Shown: in pieces, positions 53,470 to 63,703 of the stretch
Position numbering within the stretch: the first letter of the stretch is position 1
Layout of the letters: each line of letters opens with the position of its first letter
Origin: Nipponacmea schrenckii
Taxonomy: Eukaryota > Mollusca > Gastropoda > Lottiidae
Assembly (NCBI GenBank): GCA_030562195.1
Contig: CM060199.1
Location: forward strand, 26,804,338 to 26,868,337
DNA: 64,000 bases
Direction: 5' to 3'
Program-made: the position numbers and the translations under genes
Notes under the pieces: model-generated
What the model was told of the DNA's origin: nothing
Seen by the model: the letters and a program-made list of their open reading frames with translations, nothing else
Database searches by the model: none

Positions 53470-53979
53470 ATGTGCGAAACAAATTCAAAATGTGTTTCTA
53501 TTTGCAAATCAGCTTCAATGAAAATCAAGACTGCAAGTGGAATTGCAAGATTTCAAGATGAAATAAGTTACGGAAACTGGTTTAAGGTATTATATGGTTT
53601 TATAAAGAAAAGAGATTCGTGCAGACCTGATTTGGCAGTTGAACCGATTGCATCAACATCCACATCCACAAATGATCAATCTCAAGCCACTGAAGTCGAA
53701 TCTCTTCCTGATGATGCAACAAAGGCTAAAACGAGTCTATCCAGTGTTTATGAAAATTCTAGTAGTATTGAGAAGCAGCAGTTTGTTCGTTCTCGTGGGA
53801 AAAAACGCAAGACCAAATCGGAGTTGAATGGGGACATATTGACCATGATGCAAAAACTTGTCGAAAGAGATCCCACCACTGACTTACGAAAACAGACAAC
53901 ATGGTTACCCTCTTGGACAGGCTTCCACATCTGGTTCATATCTCGAAAGGCCAACTATGTTTCAACCCATGAGATATAA
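53470..53979 (+). CDS. Possible Harbinger accessory (Myb/SANT-like) protein fragment
   Basis: 169 codons from ATG 53470. It has GIARFQDEISYGNWFKVLYG, a Ser/Thr-rich middle, then RGKKRKTKSELNGDILTMMQ and KLVERDPTTD. The layout recalls the C-terminal half of the Myb/SANT-like protein that accompanies Harbinger transposases, and the transposase remnant is only 150 bp away on the other strand. The Myb domain itself is not present. Assignment is tentative. Confidence 0.35.
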   Translation: MCETNSKCVSICKSASMKIKTASGIARFQDEISYGNWFKVLYGFIKKRDSCRPDLAVEPIASTSTSTNDQSQATEVESLPDDATKAKTSLSSVYENSSSIEKQQFVRSRGKKRKTKSELNGDILTMMQKLVERDPTTDLRKQTTWLPSWTGFHIWFISRKANYVSTHEI

Positions 53980-54130
53980 TATGTTTCTGCTAGTGCATCA
54001 AGAACACGATTTGCTGAAGGTTTAACAATACGATTGTGTCTACAGTGTGTCATATTTTGCAAACAGAGTTTCACCACGTTCAATACATATATTGTGCATA
54101 TATACATGCCAGAGTAACATATTTCACTTG

Positions 54131-55161
54131 TTAGGGATGACACTCACTCTTGCGTAATAACACTCGCCACCTGCCCTTGAAATGCCCATATGCCCCCTCG
54201 GTAACCATCCTAGCCCTGCTAAGGCGATAATTACAGTAGTGCCGTTTCTCGGAAAGAACTGTATTAGTATAGGGCTTCATCAGCCACTGTTCTGACGGGA
54301 ATGCGGAATCTCCAACGATTATGGGTTTTATCTTCACACCTGACACATCCGTAAAAATTTCAGGAATAATATCATTCTCACTAATGTCTGACCATACCAA
54401 TGTGGACTGAAAAATGATGGGAATTCCCAGGAAAGCCGCATGCACCCCAAATGAATCTGTAATGTGAGTCCACCATTGCCATCAAATAACAGAGTAGAAA
54501 TTCTTAAAATTATAATATTCTTTGCGTGCTTCTGCTCCTCCTGCTGGGCATTTGGTGGTAATGTGACAACCGTCAACAGCTGCCCATGTGTAGGGAAACT
54601 GCCACAAACATTCCATGTCCACCATCTTATTTTTAAAATCCTCTTCAGATTTCGGCATATATTTTAAGATACAGTTTTCACACAAACACTCAACGATTAT
54701 TTTTGTAACCTCTTTCATTATTTCACAAATAGCAGATAGTAACGAGGCCAGTCATTTGAGAAATAGTATAGAAGTAATCCCCCCTTGCCAGTAAACTGTT
54801 GGTACAAACAAACAGCCAATCTATTCTATTCTGGTGAGATGGGCTCCTCAGTTACAGTTTGCCTTTCAAGACGATGTCGGATCAAGTTCAAAATAAAGTT
54901 AAAAGATTCCTTTGACAAGCGGAAGGTTTTTTTGAAGCGTTTATCGCTATATTTTGTCCAGATACTTTCAAACCAACCTTGATTACGATGAAGTCTTCCG
55001 CATGAGCGATGACTGACTGTTGATATTTGCGATAAACTAGTTAAAACACCAGACAGCAAGGCAACAGCAGGCATAATACGAAGGTTCTTAAGAATATGTA
55101 GGCTAACGACCAGTCTCGTGTTTGGATGTGCCACCAATTTTGTTGTCAAATATCTATTCAT
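54131..55161 (-). pseudogene. Harbinger/PIF transposase (decayed)
   Basis: Minus strand. The N-terminal part 55161-54829 (MNRYLTTKLVAHPNTRLVVS; FRLSKESFNFILNLIRHRLE; EEPISPE) is followed by a TAG and frameshifts near 54720-54828. Then TWAAVDGCHITTKCP (first catalytic Asp), IVGDSAFPSEQWLMKPY (second Asp) and RMVTEGAYGHFKGRWRVL (Glu). The family is HARBI1-like DDE_Tnp_4. Frames change near 54482 and 54400. No TIRs or TSD could be assigned. Confidence 0.82.
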
Positions 55162-55194
55162 TTCGGCACTACAGGCAGGTGACGTATGAATCAA

Positions 55195-56027
55195 GTGTCG
55201 ATCTTAATAATTTATGTCGACCCAAATATTCATTATATTCGGTGCGACAGAACATCTACGTATGAACTAGGCCTAAGACCCTGACCCCCGTTTCACTAAG
55301 GTACGTAAGTATAAGTAAGTAGATACATCGACTACAGCACAAGTAGTTCAACCGGAAGTTTAAACCCTTTTTTCGTTGAAACCGGAAATAAAGCAAAAAT
55401 TTTGACTCTGCCAATGTATTTATATTCTTGACCCTTGAAGGCACCAAAATTTTCAGATCAATCGGTCTTAAAATAGCAAAGTTGCAAAAATGTGCAAAAT
55501 ACGGCAAAAAAATGTGTGCTACGAATTTTCGAATTTTGAAATTTTTAAACTGCTATCTTGTTGGAAATTATTACACGTTTCCAAAAATGCAAACCCGACG
55601 AAAATCGATCCAAAAATGAGAGTTCTAGAGCCACTGACCGACTTTTTAAGCATGTTGCAATGCAGCACTTCCGGTTTTGCAAAAATGTTCCAATTTATAT
55701 TTAAGGAACACGTTGCCACTACAGAAGGTCTACAGAAGTTGAGATAATATTGCAACTATCGTAGCCTAGGCTGTGTGCCCTGTGTAACTTTTAACTAAAA
55801 AAAAAAAAAAAAAAAAAAAACTTTGCGGTAGCAAAGTCCCACAATAAATAATTGGCATTAAATTTTCGCAAGGAATTTTTATAAAATGCTGCTATTTGTG
55901 TTTCAAACTATGAAGCTTATTATAACTTCTTAGATTTCATACCTACTTTTTGAATAATCCTGAAATGAAAAGTGTTATTGTTTTTTCTGAGCCACCGGAT
56001 AGATTTTTAAAAAAACGTAAACTTTAT
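55195..56027. other. Non-coding region
   Basis: No gene. It contains an A-tract at about 55797-55820. Short open frames here have no domain. Confidence 0.5.
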
Positions 56028-56206
56028 CTATAAAAATTTAATCACAGGTAAGACTTCATTTTGATTTTCGGATCCCTTTAAGGCATGTAAAATTTCTTTC
56101 AGAACCTCCACCTTTTCTTCTTCAAGCTGATGTCTTCTCCTTTTAATTTCCAGTTTTTCACTTTCTATCATTAACAAAGAATCAGCATATGCAGCACCTT
56201 GTAAAT
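56028..56206 (-). CDS. Candidate terminal exon, coiled-coil C-terminus
   Basis: Minus strand. Acceptor AATTTTAG before 56206, then open to TAG 56028-56030. Encodes DLQGAAYADSLLMIESEK, then EIKRRRHQLEEEKVEVLKEI and a short tail, a charged heptad-rich helix. It needs one base from the upstream exon; the small exon at 63193-63223 ends with exactly one spare base (G), giving Asp. It may be the 3' exon of a host gene, or of a Myb-like Harbinger protein. Confidence 0.45.
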
Positions 56207-56499
56207 CTAAAATTAATATAATAATACCATATAATTAAGCAGACCAATAACAAAAACAAGGCTTGATACATCAAATATAGAGTGAGACTATGCGATATAT
56301 GGGAAAGACATACTAAATATACCAGTATAGCTGCGACTTTTGTTTATTTGTAGAAGACTTTTTACATGTTTTCAAAACCCAAATCAACCCACGAAAATGT
56401 CGACTGTTACCACTTAATGTCAATTATCTAGTTTCCATAATTATTTTCATTATTATGACCTTCTATGTGGACTAATTCACCTCGAAAAAGGCTGCTGGT

Positions 56500-56833
56500 G
56501 AACCAATCTAATTTAAATTAGATCACAATTTCGCTTTTTTCTCTCGTCTCTTTGTGATCAACCAGGATTTATAAGGCAAGTGTGTTCTGGTAGAGTTCCA
56601 TTTCAACCAATCAATAAATGGCATATGTAGAAGTTGCGTGTCTTAATAAAAACTATGCATTGTCGGAGAAGTAATGCATACCCCAGGCCTTATTTAGACA
56701 CGCAATCTACATGCCACTTTTTGATTGGTTGAAATTAAATTTTCCAGAAAATGGTTGCCATATAAATCTTTTAGATCACAAAGAGATGGTGGAAAAAAAG
56801 CCAAATTGTGATATAATTTTAATTAGACTGGTG
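56500..56833. mobile_element. Long-arm foldback MITE
   Basis: Arms of about 155-165 bp, 56500-56655 and 56672-56833, are imperfect reverse complements. Matching blocks include ATCACAATTT, TCTCTTTGTGATC, GATTTATA, TTTCAACCAATCA and TGCGTGTCT. No coding capacity. Target duplication not clear. Confidence 0.75.
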
Positions 56834-56852
56834 ATAAAAAAATTGCTTGTAT

Positions 56853-57012
56853 TGTTGTAGAGAGTCGAAATACTAGTCTTTACAGGCCAATATCTAATAC
56901 AACTCTGTTTGTTTACCTGTTTCCAACCTGAATCACGTGACTTCCTTAGTCCGAAAGGGTACGACCTCGGAGATGTAACACCTTAAGCCGAAACATTCCG
57001 AACTGTACAACA
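56853..57012 (-). repeat. 3' LTR of Gypsy-3
   Basis: On the minus strand it starts TGTTGTACAG right after a purine-rich GACAGGGAGGAA and ends CTCTACAACA, a 7-bp inverted pair TGTTGTA/TACAACA and 160 bp long. It lies 114 bp beyond the third ORF of the element, in the right orientation. Confidence 0.7.
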
Positions 57013-57125
57013 TTCCTCCCTGTCACAAAAACAAGATATTATATATTCTACAGATTTAATAACTAATGCAAATGATTTAGAAAAATTAATCAAAATCAAC
57101 GTATTTAGAGTCTACAAAACAAACA

Positions 57126-57834
57126 TCATTCCGTTGGGTCAAACGTTAATAGAAATGTTCTTTGACCGTCGTCCAAAAGCTGGAGGCAGGACATCCGATT
57201 CCTCCAATGCATCACACATCCTATATGAGAGGGGGGATAGACTGTAAGTTCCTCGGGGTTTTTGTCATCATTCTCGTTCTCGTTCAATAATTTAATTCGC
57301 TTGGCCTCTGTTGGCGTAAACGATAAAGGGCTCTTTGGGGTATATCTTGCAGCAGTATTTAACAAACTCAATAATCCTCTCTTATTGGTTAATCCAAGAA
57401 GGTGACTCAGACCGAACATAAACCCGCTGGACAACGCTAACCATTTCACCATGGACGGAAATCTCGCCTCATCGGATTGACCAGGATGTTCGGAGATGAT
57501 ATGTGACTCGAGGTGATTTTCAGACAAAAACTGCAGCCTACATAACCAACACGCGGTTTCCGGACTTATATACCAAGGAACATGCGACTGAATAAAATGT
57601 CTTTTGATAGAGGGGGGGAAACTACTATCTCGTAGTTCCGGGAAAGCACGGGCCTAGGAATCAGACCTAATTTTTATTTCCTCGCACCGATCGGGATTCG
57701 AACCCACGGCACCTAGTCGCCTAGCAGACGACAGTCCAACTCGCTAACCACTGAGCCATTCACCACCCTTCAGGTTCTTGTTCGGGCTCAATGAAATCTT
57801 CATAGTCCGGTACGAAACACGCCTCATCATCCAT
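57126..57834 (-). pseudogene. Gypsy-3 third ORF (env position) with zinc-finger-like motif
   Basis: ATG at 57832-57834, 100 bp after the pol stop. It begins MDDEACFVPDYEDF and is interrupted by a SINE (57606-57769), then continues KRHFIQSHVPWYISPETACW and CWLCRLQFLSENHLESHIIS, giving Cys-x2-Cys and several His that could bind zinc. A helical hydrophobic part follows (KWLALSSGFMFGLSHLLGL). The C-terminus is HIGCVMHWRNRMSCLQLLDD, stop at 57126. No signal peptide or fusion-protein pattern, so it is not an ordinary envelope. Function unknown. Confidence 0.6.
57606..57769 (-). repeat. tRNA-derived SINE, copy 4
   Basis: Full-length copy of the SINE at 1819-1984, nearly identical, with box A near 57748-57758 and box B near 57692-57703. 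It is inserted in the Gypsy-3 third ORF. No clear flanking duplication. Confidence 0.85.
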
Positions 57835-57933
57835 CACCTGAAAGGAATTAAAATAAACTCTAAAAATAAAAGTGTGGAACAAAACGTTAAAATATTCGTA
57901 AAACTGACAATTGACCTAAGTCACAAAGTTTTG

Positions 57934-60765
57934 CTAACTATCCCAATCAACGACATAGCCTAGTAAATGACGAGGTCTACGTCTGACTCTACCAAAATGC
58001 GTCACTTGCGGAGATCTGTCCTGCTCTCGCAACGTTTCAGAACTATGAGTAGGCAATTCATCATCATTGTTGACCAAATCATGATTTGCAACTGCCTCAT
58101 CTCTACCTCTATCAACTGATTGCTGATCCTGATCGAAATCGGCTACGATCCCGCGCATCCGCCGTAACCAAATTGGCAACACCCGATCAGTGCATTCCTT
58201 CAGACGATCATGATGGACAATTAAGGTAGATTTCCGATTCCTTATTTGATAAACGACTGGCGAGATTATGGCGGACACCAGATAAGGTCCTTTCCATGGG
58301 GACCGAAGTTTTTTACTTTGGCCAATCTTTGTGGCGGAATCTATCAAGTATACCACGTCTCCAATCGAGTATGAGTTCTCGATGAGTTTGACGTCGTAAT
58401 CACGCTTCTGACGTAACTGCGCGCTTCGGAGGTGGCTTCTTGACAATTCATGGACATTTTGGAGTCTTTTGACCAAGTCAGAGACATAATCTGAGGAACA
58501 AGAATTGCTGTCCTTAAGATTGTCGACCCCAATAAAGATATCAAGTGGCCGAATGACCTCCCTTCCTAGCATTAACAGATTAGGGGTAAACCCAGTCTGA
58601 CGGTTTTCGGTTGCTCTAATCGAGCTAGCAATTAAGGGGAGATTAGCATCCCAATTACTTTGCGGATTGTCTTTAAGAAAGCATCGGATCATCTGCAGAA
58701 CCGTTCGATTATATCGTTCAACTTGCCCGTTGGACGCTGGATGGTAAGGCGTAGTCCTTGTTTTAGCTATCTCCAATACGTCACACAGGGTCTGGAAAAG
58801 TTTACCATCAAAGTTCCTCCCTTGGTCAGTGTGTATCTGAAGCGGGCATCCGAACCTGGAAATGAATTCGTTAACTATCTTTTGAGCTACGGTTTCTGCA
58901 CCCTGATCTGGAAGAGGGTAGCATTCTAGCCATCTAGTAAACTGATCGATCACCATCAAAATATACTTATTTCCAGATTTGCTTATCAGGAATGGCCCTA
59001 ATATGTCCAGATGCAGTCGTTCTAACGGACAACCTGCCTGATAACAGACAAGTCCAGCTTTGGGGCGAACATTCGCTTTCTTATTAACATTACATACTTT
59101 ACATCCCTTCACATATAGCTTACTATCACGCGGCATTTGGTGCCAAATAACTCGCTTCCTAAGGTTTTCGAGTGTCTTATTTTGACCAAAATGCCCCCTC
59201 AGACATGCAGTCATGGGAAAGACGCAAGACTTCTTGCTGAAGAGAGCTAGGAACAACAACTAGATTCCGAGAAAGGGTAAGAGTGTCCCATTTGTAACAT
59301 AGAATACCTTCTTTTATTAACAGTTGATTCTTGTTCAGATAAAAGTACTTAAAAGAAGGACTCATCAACGCTAGTTCATTTGGAGATATTGTTGACCCTG
59401 AGTTTATCAATTCAATCAATTTACCAAGGTCTCCATCCGATTCCTGCGACTTTCTGATAGCTTCAAGCGAATACCCCGTCCAGTCAACGTCTAACGTCTG
59501 TGAACACTAATGGACACACGTCATCTACCGAGTTTTCGAATTGTGACCATTGTTGATTTGCTCTTGAACAGAATTTACATCCACCGCACGGTAATAAGCT
59601 TAAATCCCTTTCCGGAACATAGCATGTACACATTGCTAGACCATCAGGTATTCTGGAGAGCCCATCAGCATTGGCATTTTTAATTCCAGCTCTATGCTGA
59701 ATCTCGAAATCGTATTGTGATAACTCCTCCAACCACCTAGCCAGTTGACCCTCCACAATTTTGAAATTGAGTAACCATGTTAAACTGCCATGGTCAGTGC
59801 GTATAACAAAGGAGTTACCTAGCTAATAATTCCTTTCTTGTGGTACAATAGCGACGTTGGATACTCGTTAAAACTTTACTTCCATAGCTAATTGGTCTCT
59901 CCTTTCCATTCTGTATTTGGAGTAATTCTGCGCCTATCGCTCTGTCAGAAGCGTCGGTGTCCAATATGAATTGATCAGCAGCATTAGGAAAACCTAATAC
60001 CCTAGGGCTCACAAGAGCTGACTTAAGAAGCGCAAACGATTCATGGTGCTCCGTTGACCAATTGAATATAGACTTTGTTCCAATAAGGTCGTACAGTGGA
60101 CAAGCTAATTCGGCAAAGGATGGAATATGTTGTCTATGGTAATTAGCAAAACCGAGGAAAGACTGTAGTTCCTTTTTAGATACCGGAACTGGCCATTTCG
60201 TTATCGTGTCTTTATGATCTGGGTTTACCGCAACACCATCTCGACTTATCCTCTTCCCAAGGTAATTAACTTCTGTCCTAAATAAGGAACATTTCTTTGG
60301 TTTCAATTTTAGATTGTTCACTTCAAACCTTTCGAATATCGTGGTTAGATTTTCCAAATGGTTTTGGAACGATGAACCGAGCACGATAACATCGTCTAAG
60401 TAGGCAAGACATTGTTTCCATGATAACCCCTTCAGTACAAGTTGCATCGCTCTCTGGAAGGTAGCTGGGGCATTACAAAGACCAAAAGGCATGCGTTTAA
60501 ACTCATATAACCCATATTTAGTAACAAAGGCTGTTTTCTTCATATCCGTCGGTTCAAGCTCAATTTGCCAATAACCAGCGGCTAGATCTAAGGTACTCAT
60601 GTAAAAAGTATCGAGGCTACATAAAGAATCTACACATTCGCCTATCAAGGGTATTGGGAAAGCATCCTTAATGGTAACGTCATTGAGGCGCCTGAAATCA
60701 ATGCAATAGCGGACGGTACCATCTTTTTTCCTAATCAACACAGGAGCTGACGCCCAGTCAGAGGC
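57934..60765 (-). pseudogene. Gypsy-3 pol (RT, RNase H, integrase)
   Basis: 60741-59815: RT with VLIRKKDGTVRYCIDF, FKRMPFGLCNAPATF and LAYLDDVIVL, then RNase H start LDTDASDRAIGAELLQI. Break near 59820 with loss of part of RNase H. 59756-59484 holds EGQLARWLEELSQYDFEIQH. Frames shift again near 59420 and 59260. 59259-57934 is an intact integrase run: GHFGQNKTLENLRKR, LHLDILGPF (Asp), HTDQGRNFDG (Asp), SNGQVERYNRT (Glu) and a GPY/F-like SPWKGPYLVSAIISPVVYQI. Non-functional as a whole. Confidence 0.88.
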
Positions 60766-62585
60766 AGAAATGAAATGAAATGAAATGAAATGTATTAAAG
60801 TGCATCAGCACCAAAACGGGCTATATAGCACTTGAAAACGATTTAAACAAAAACAAAAATTTAAAACTAGAAAATCAATATATTAAAATAAAAATTATCA
60901 CAGAAACCCCAAAAAGGCCAACAAAACAATGCTAAAAACAATATCACAGAATGGTTGTAACCCAAAATGGGCTAAAAACAAAATAGCAAAACTAAACTAA
61001 AACACAAAATTTAAAATTTAAAATACAGATTAGTCTGTTTTAAAAACGCGACAACTTTCTCATAAAGAGAAGGTTGCGCAAACAGATGGAACAAGGATCT
61101 AGCACAGTAGTGCTGAGATCTTATAGGTTTGAGATGCGTGCATTCAATCAGAATGTGTTTCACTGTCAGGCGAACCTGGCAGTGCTCACAGACTGGCTGA
61201 GGCTCTCGCTTGAGCAGGTAACAGTTGGTAAGGTGAGTATGTCCAAGACGAGAGCGACACAAAACAACTTCATTTCTCCTGTTGGCACAATAGGAGGATG
61301 GCCAGTCCCCCAAGACAGGTTTGATAGCATGAAGTTTGTTTGTATCTGCAGCATCCCATTTTTGCTGCCATCGTTGCAAAATAAAATTCCTTATCACCGA
61401 CTTAAAGTCAGTGTAAGGCAAGGAAAAGGAGGAGACCGGCAATGACAAAGCAGCCTTAGCCGCCGCATCTGCCCGGTCATTCCCTAGTATGTCCATGTGA
61501 CTGGGGAGCCAACAAAGAACAATGTCCTTTTTCGGCCCAGAGAGCTTGTAAATATCTCCGATTATTGGGTGCACAAGCTGGATGTTATGGATAGCTTGTA
61601 ATGCGGACAAAGAATCAGAATAGATTATACATTTTTGTAATGATGAGGAGGACTGAAAGAACTCGAGTGCCTGTAAGATGGCAACGAGTTCTGCTGTGAA
61701 AATAGAGGCTGCTGATGGAAGAGATACAGACAGGACTTCGGATGGCGTCACGGTAGCGGCTGCTACCTTATCACCATCCTTGGACCCATCTGTATAAAAA
61801 GGAGCATAATCCCCATATCTAGCCCTTAATTCAAGAAATTTAGACTTAAAGACGATAGAGCTTGTCTGTGATTTCTTATTGCTTGATAGACTAAAGTCTA
61901 TCTGAAATGGAGCAATTGACCAAGGTGGAATTGTGGTCATTATGAAGTCCGCAATACTGTCGTGGCTGATACCAGCTGCTGACAAAAGTGGTTGAATGCG
62001 GACTCCAAAAGAAGAAATTGCACGAGGCTTAGCCTCATACAATTGCTCAAAATAAGGACTAAATACGGGGCGATGAGCCGGATGGTATGGTAAAGATGCT
62101 ACTTTTATAGCATACTGAAGTGAAAGTCTGTCACGTCTGTCGTACAATGAGGGTTCGTAAGCCTCGACGTACAGACTTTCAACTGGAGTTGTGCGAAAAG
62201 CTCCTAGACTGATTCTAAGTCCTTGGTGGTGTATGGTATCAAGCTCTTTGAGATACGATGGACGAGCTGAACCATACACCTGGCACCCATAATCGAGCTT
62301 AGATCGAACCAAAGCTCGATACAATCGGAGGAGGACCTTACGGTCAGCTCCCCAGTCAGTGTTGGATAAGACTCTCAGTATGTTGAGGGCTTTCAGACAT
62401 TTGTTCTTGAGGATTTTAATATGTGGACGAAAAGAAAGCTTGCTGTCAAAAGTCAGACCAAGGAATTTAAATTCCTGTACAACAGGAACGACAGCATTGT
62501 CCAAACGTAGCACTGGGTCAAGGTGCAAACCTCTTCGTTTACAGAAATGCATGCAGACGGTCTTGGATTTCGAAAATCGAAATCC
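60766..62585 (-). mobile_element. LINE-B: RNase H-bearing non-LTR element, 3' part
   Basis: Minus strand. Its 5' part is hidden by the gap. After the ORF stop at 61011 it has a 3' UTR of about 220 bp ending in an (AAATG/CATTT)n tail at 60769-60792, joined directly to the Gypsy-3 RT. The tail and the clean junction show a normal LINE insertion. Confidence 0.85.
61011..62585 (-). CDS. LINE-B ORF2 C-terminal part (RT thumb, RNase H, zinc knuckle)
   Basis: Open for about 525 codons from the gap to the stop. GFRFSKSKTVCMHF and FKFLGLTFDSKLSFRPHI are the post-catalytic RT. DYGCQVYGSARPSYLKELD is the thumb region. RNase H has YTDGSKDGDKVAAATV, FTAELVAILQALEFF, YSDSLSALQAI and WLPSHMDILGNDRAD. The C-terminus has CEHCQVRLTVKHILIEC, a CCHC knuckle. 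No frameshift is seen, so this part looks young. LINE-A carries a related RNase H but is a distinct family. Confidence 0.85.
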   Translation of the reverse strand, partial: GFRFSKSKTVCMHFCKRRGLHLDPVLRLDNAVVPVVQEFKFLGLTFDSKLSFRPHIKILKNKCLKALNILRVLSNTDWGADRKVLLRLYRALVRSKLDYGCQVYGSARPSYLKELDTIHHQGLRISLGAFRTTPVESLYVEAYEPSLYDRRDRLSLQYAIKVASLPYHPAHRPVFSPYFEQLYEAKPRAISSFGVRIQPLLSAAGISHDSIADFIMTTIPPWSIAPFQIDFSLSSNKKSQTSSIVFKSKFLELRARYGDYAPFYTDGSKDGDKVAAATVTPSEVLSVSLPSAASIFTAELVAILQALEFFQSSSSLQKCIIYSDSLSALQAIHNIQLVHPIIGDIYKLSGPKKDIVLCWLPSHMDILGNDRADAAAKAALSLPVSSFSLPYTDFKSVIRNFILQRWQQKWDAADTNKLHAIKPVLGDWPSSYCANRRNEVVLCRSRLGHTHLTNCYLLKREPQPVCEHCQVRLTVKHILIECTHLKPIRSQHYCARSLFHLFAQPSLYEKVVAFLKQTNLYFKF

Positions 62586-63085
62586 NNNNNNNNNNNNNNN
62601 NNNNNNNNNNNNNNNNNNNNNNNNNNNNNNNNNNNNNNNNNNNNNNNNNNNNNNNNNNNNNNNNNNNNNNNNNNNNNNNNNNNNNNNNNNNNNNNNNNNN
62701 NNNNNNNNNNNNNNNNNNNNNNNNNNNNNNNNNNNNNNNNNNNNNNNNNNNNNNNNNNNNNNNNNNNNNNNNNNNNNNNNNNNNNNNNNNNNNNNNNNNN
62801 NNNNNNNNNNNNNNNNNNNNNNNNNNNNNNNNNNNNNNNNNNNNNNNNNNNNNNNNNNNNNNNNNNNNNNNNNNNNNNNNNNNNNNNNNNNNNNNNNNNN
62901 NNNNNNNNNNNNNNNNNNNNNNNNNNNNNNNNNNNNNNNNNNNNNNNNNNNNNNNNNNNNNNNNNNNNNNNNNNNNNNNNNNNNNNNNNNNNNNNNNNNN
63001 NNNNNNNNNNNNNNNNNNNNNNNNNNNNNNNNNNNNNNNNNNNNNNNNNNNNNNNNNNNNNNNNNNNNNNNNNNNNNNNNNNNNN
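62586..63085. other. Assembly gap (500 N)
   Basis: Exactly 500 N. It hides the catalytic core of LINE-B and probably much more. Confidence 0.99.
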
Positions 63086-63192
63086 ACCATTTCATTATGA
63101 TGCTATGACCTATTATCTATCAAATAGGCATAATCAATCTCAATTAATGCAAAGGACATAATCTGGAGACTATGCGAAAAAGAAGCCCTTAC

Positions 63193-63223
63193 CTTGTTTC
63201 TTTGTTTTAGATTCAGCAGCCAT
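63193..63223 (-). CDS. Candidate first exon
   Basis: ATG at 63221-63223 encodes MAAESKTKKQ and one further base, then donor GTAAGG at 63187-63192. The phase fits the acceptor exon at 56206-56028. It is very short, so chance cannot be excluded. Confidence 0.35.
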
Positions 63224-63618
63224 TTTAAAATTTTACTAGGCTTTCTTATTTTGACCTTGAAATTTTAAACTAGGCCAAAGTATAATTAACAAAGGTTATT
63301 ATTACTTATACATTGTGTGAAATATCAGTGATATACGATGTACCAGTTTGAACCCATGGTATATAACATGTGTACAATTGTACACACCGTGAACGAAGGG
63401 GATATATAACAATTGATATCAATTCTACCGCCTTCTTTTTAATGCAATTTTATTCATAAGTTTAATCTAGTTTTGAGGTAAATGATTTTTCGCAAGAACC
63501 ACAGAAGTCGGAATGAAAATTGGAACAGTGCAAATTTGAAGCTATCAGTGTTGCCAATACACATACAAAATTTAGACAAACTCCAAACAATCCCTATTAA
63601 ATAGAAGATTTGACTTAC

Positions 63619-63666
63619 CTTTCTCTGTAGATACCTCCCATGTAGAATTTGATGTTTCATTTGTTT
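63619..63666 (-). CDS. Candidate internal exon (48 bp)
   Basis: Acceptor ATTTACAG before 63666 and donor GTAAGT at 63613-63618. It encodes TNETSNSTWEVSTEK in a phase-1/phase-1 exon. The phase is the same as the blocks at 47701 and 63193, but its gene is unknown. Confidence 0.35.
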
Positions 63667-63703
63667 CTGTAAATCATAAAATGTACAAAATGTTATAAGA
63701 TAT

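Larger units (their letters stand above)
56853..60765 (-). mobile_element. Gypsy-3: Ty3/Gypsy element with a third ORF, 5' part displaced
   Basis: Minus-strand order: RT (60765 downward), RNase H, integrase, an extra ORF with zinc-finger-like residues, a polypurine tract and the 3' LTR. LINE-B is inserted at 60766 in the RT. The upstream gag and protease would lie beyond LINE-B and the gap and are not seen. Confidence 0.8.

Noticed and set aside
62359..63161. Plus-strand frames across the second gap
   Set aside because: Artefacts of Ns and antisense to the LINE-B ORF.
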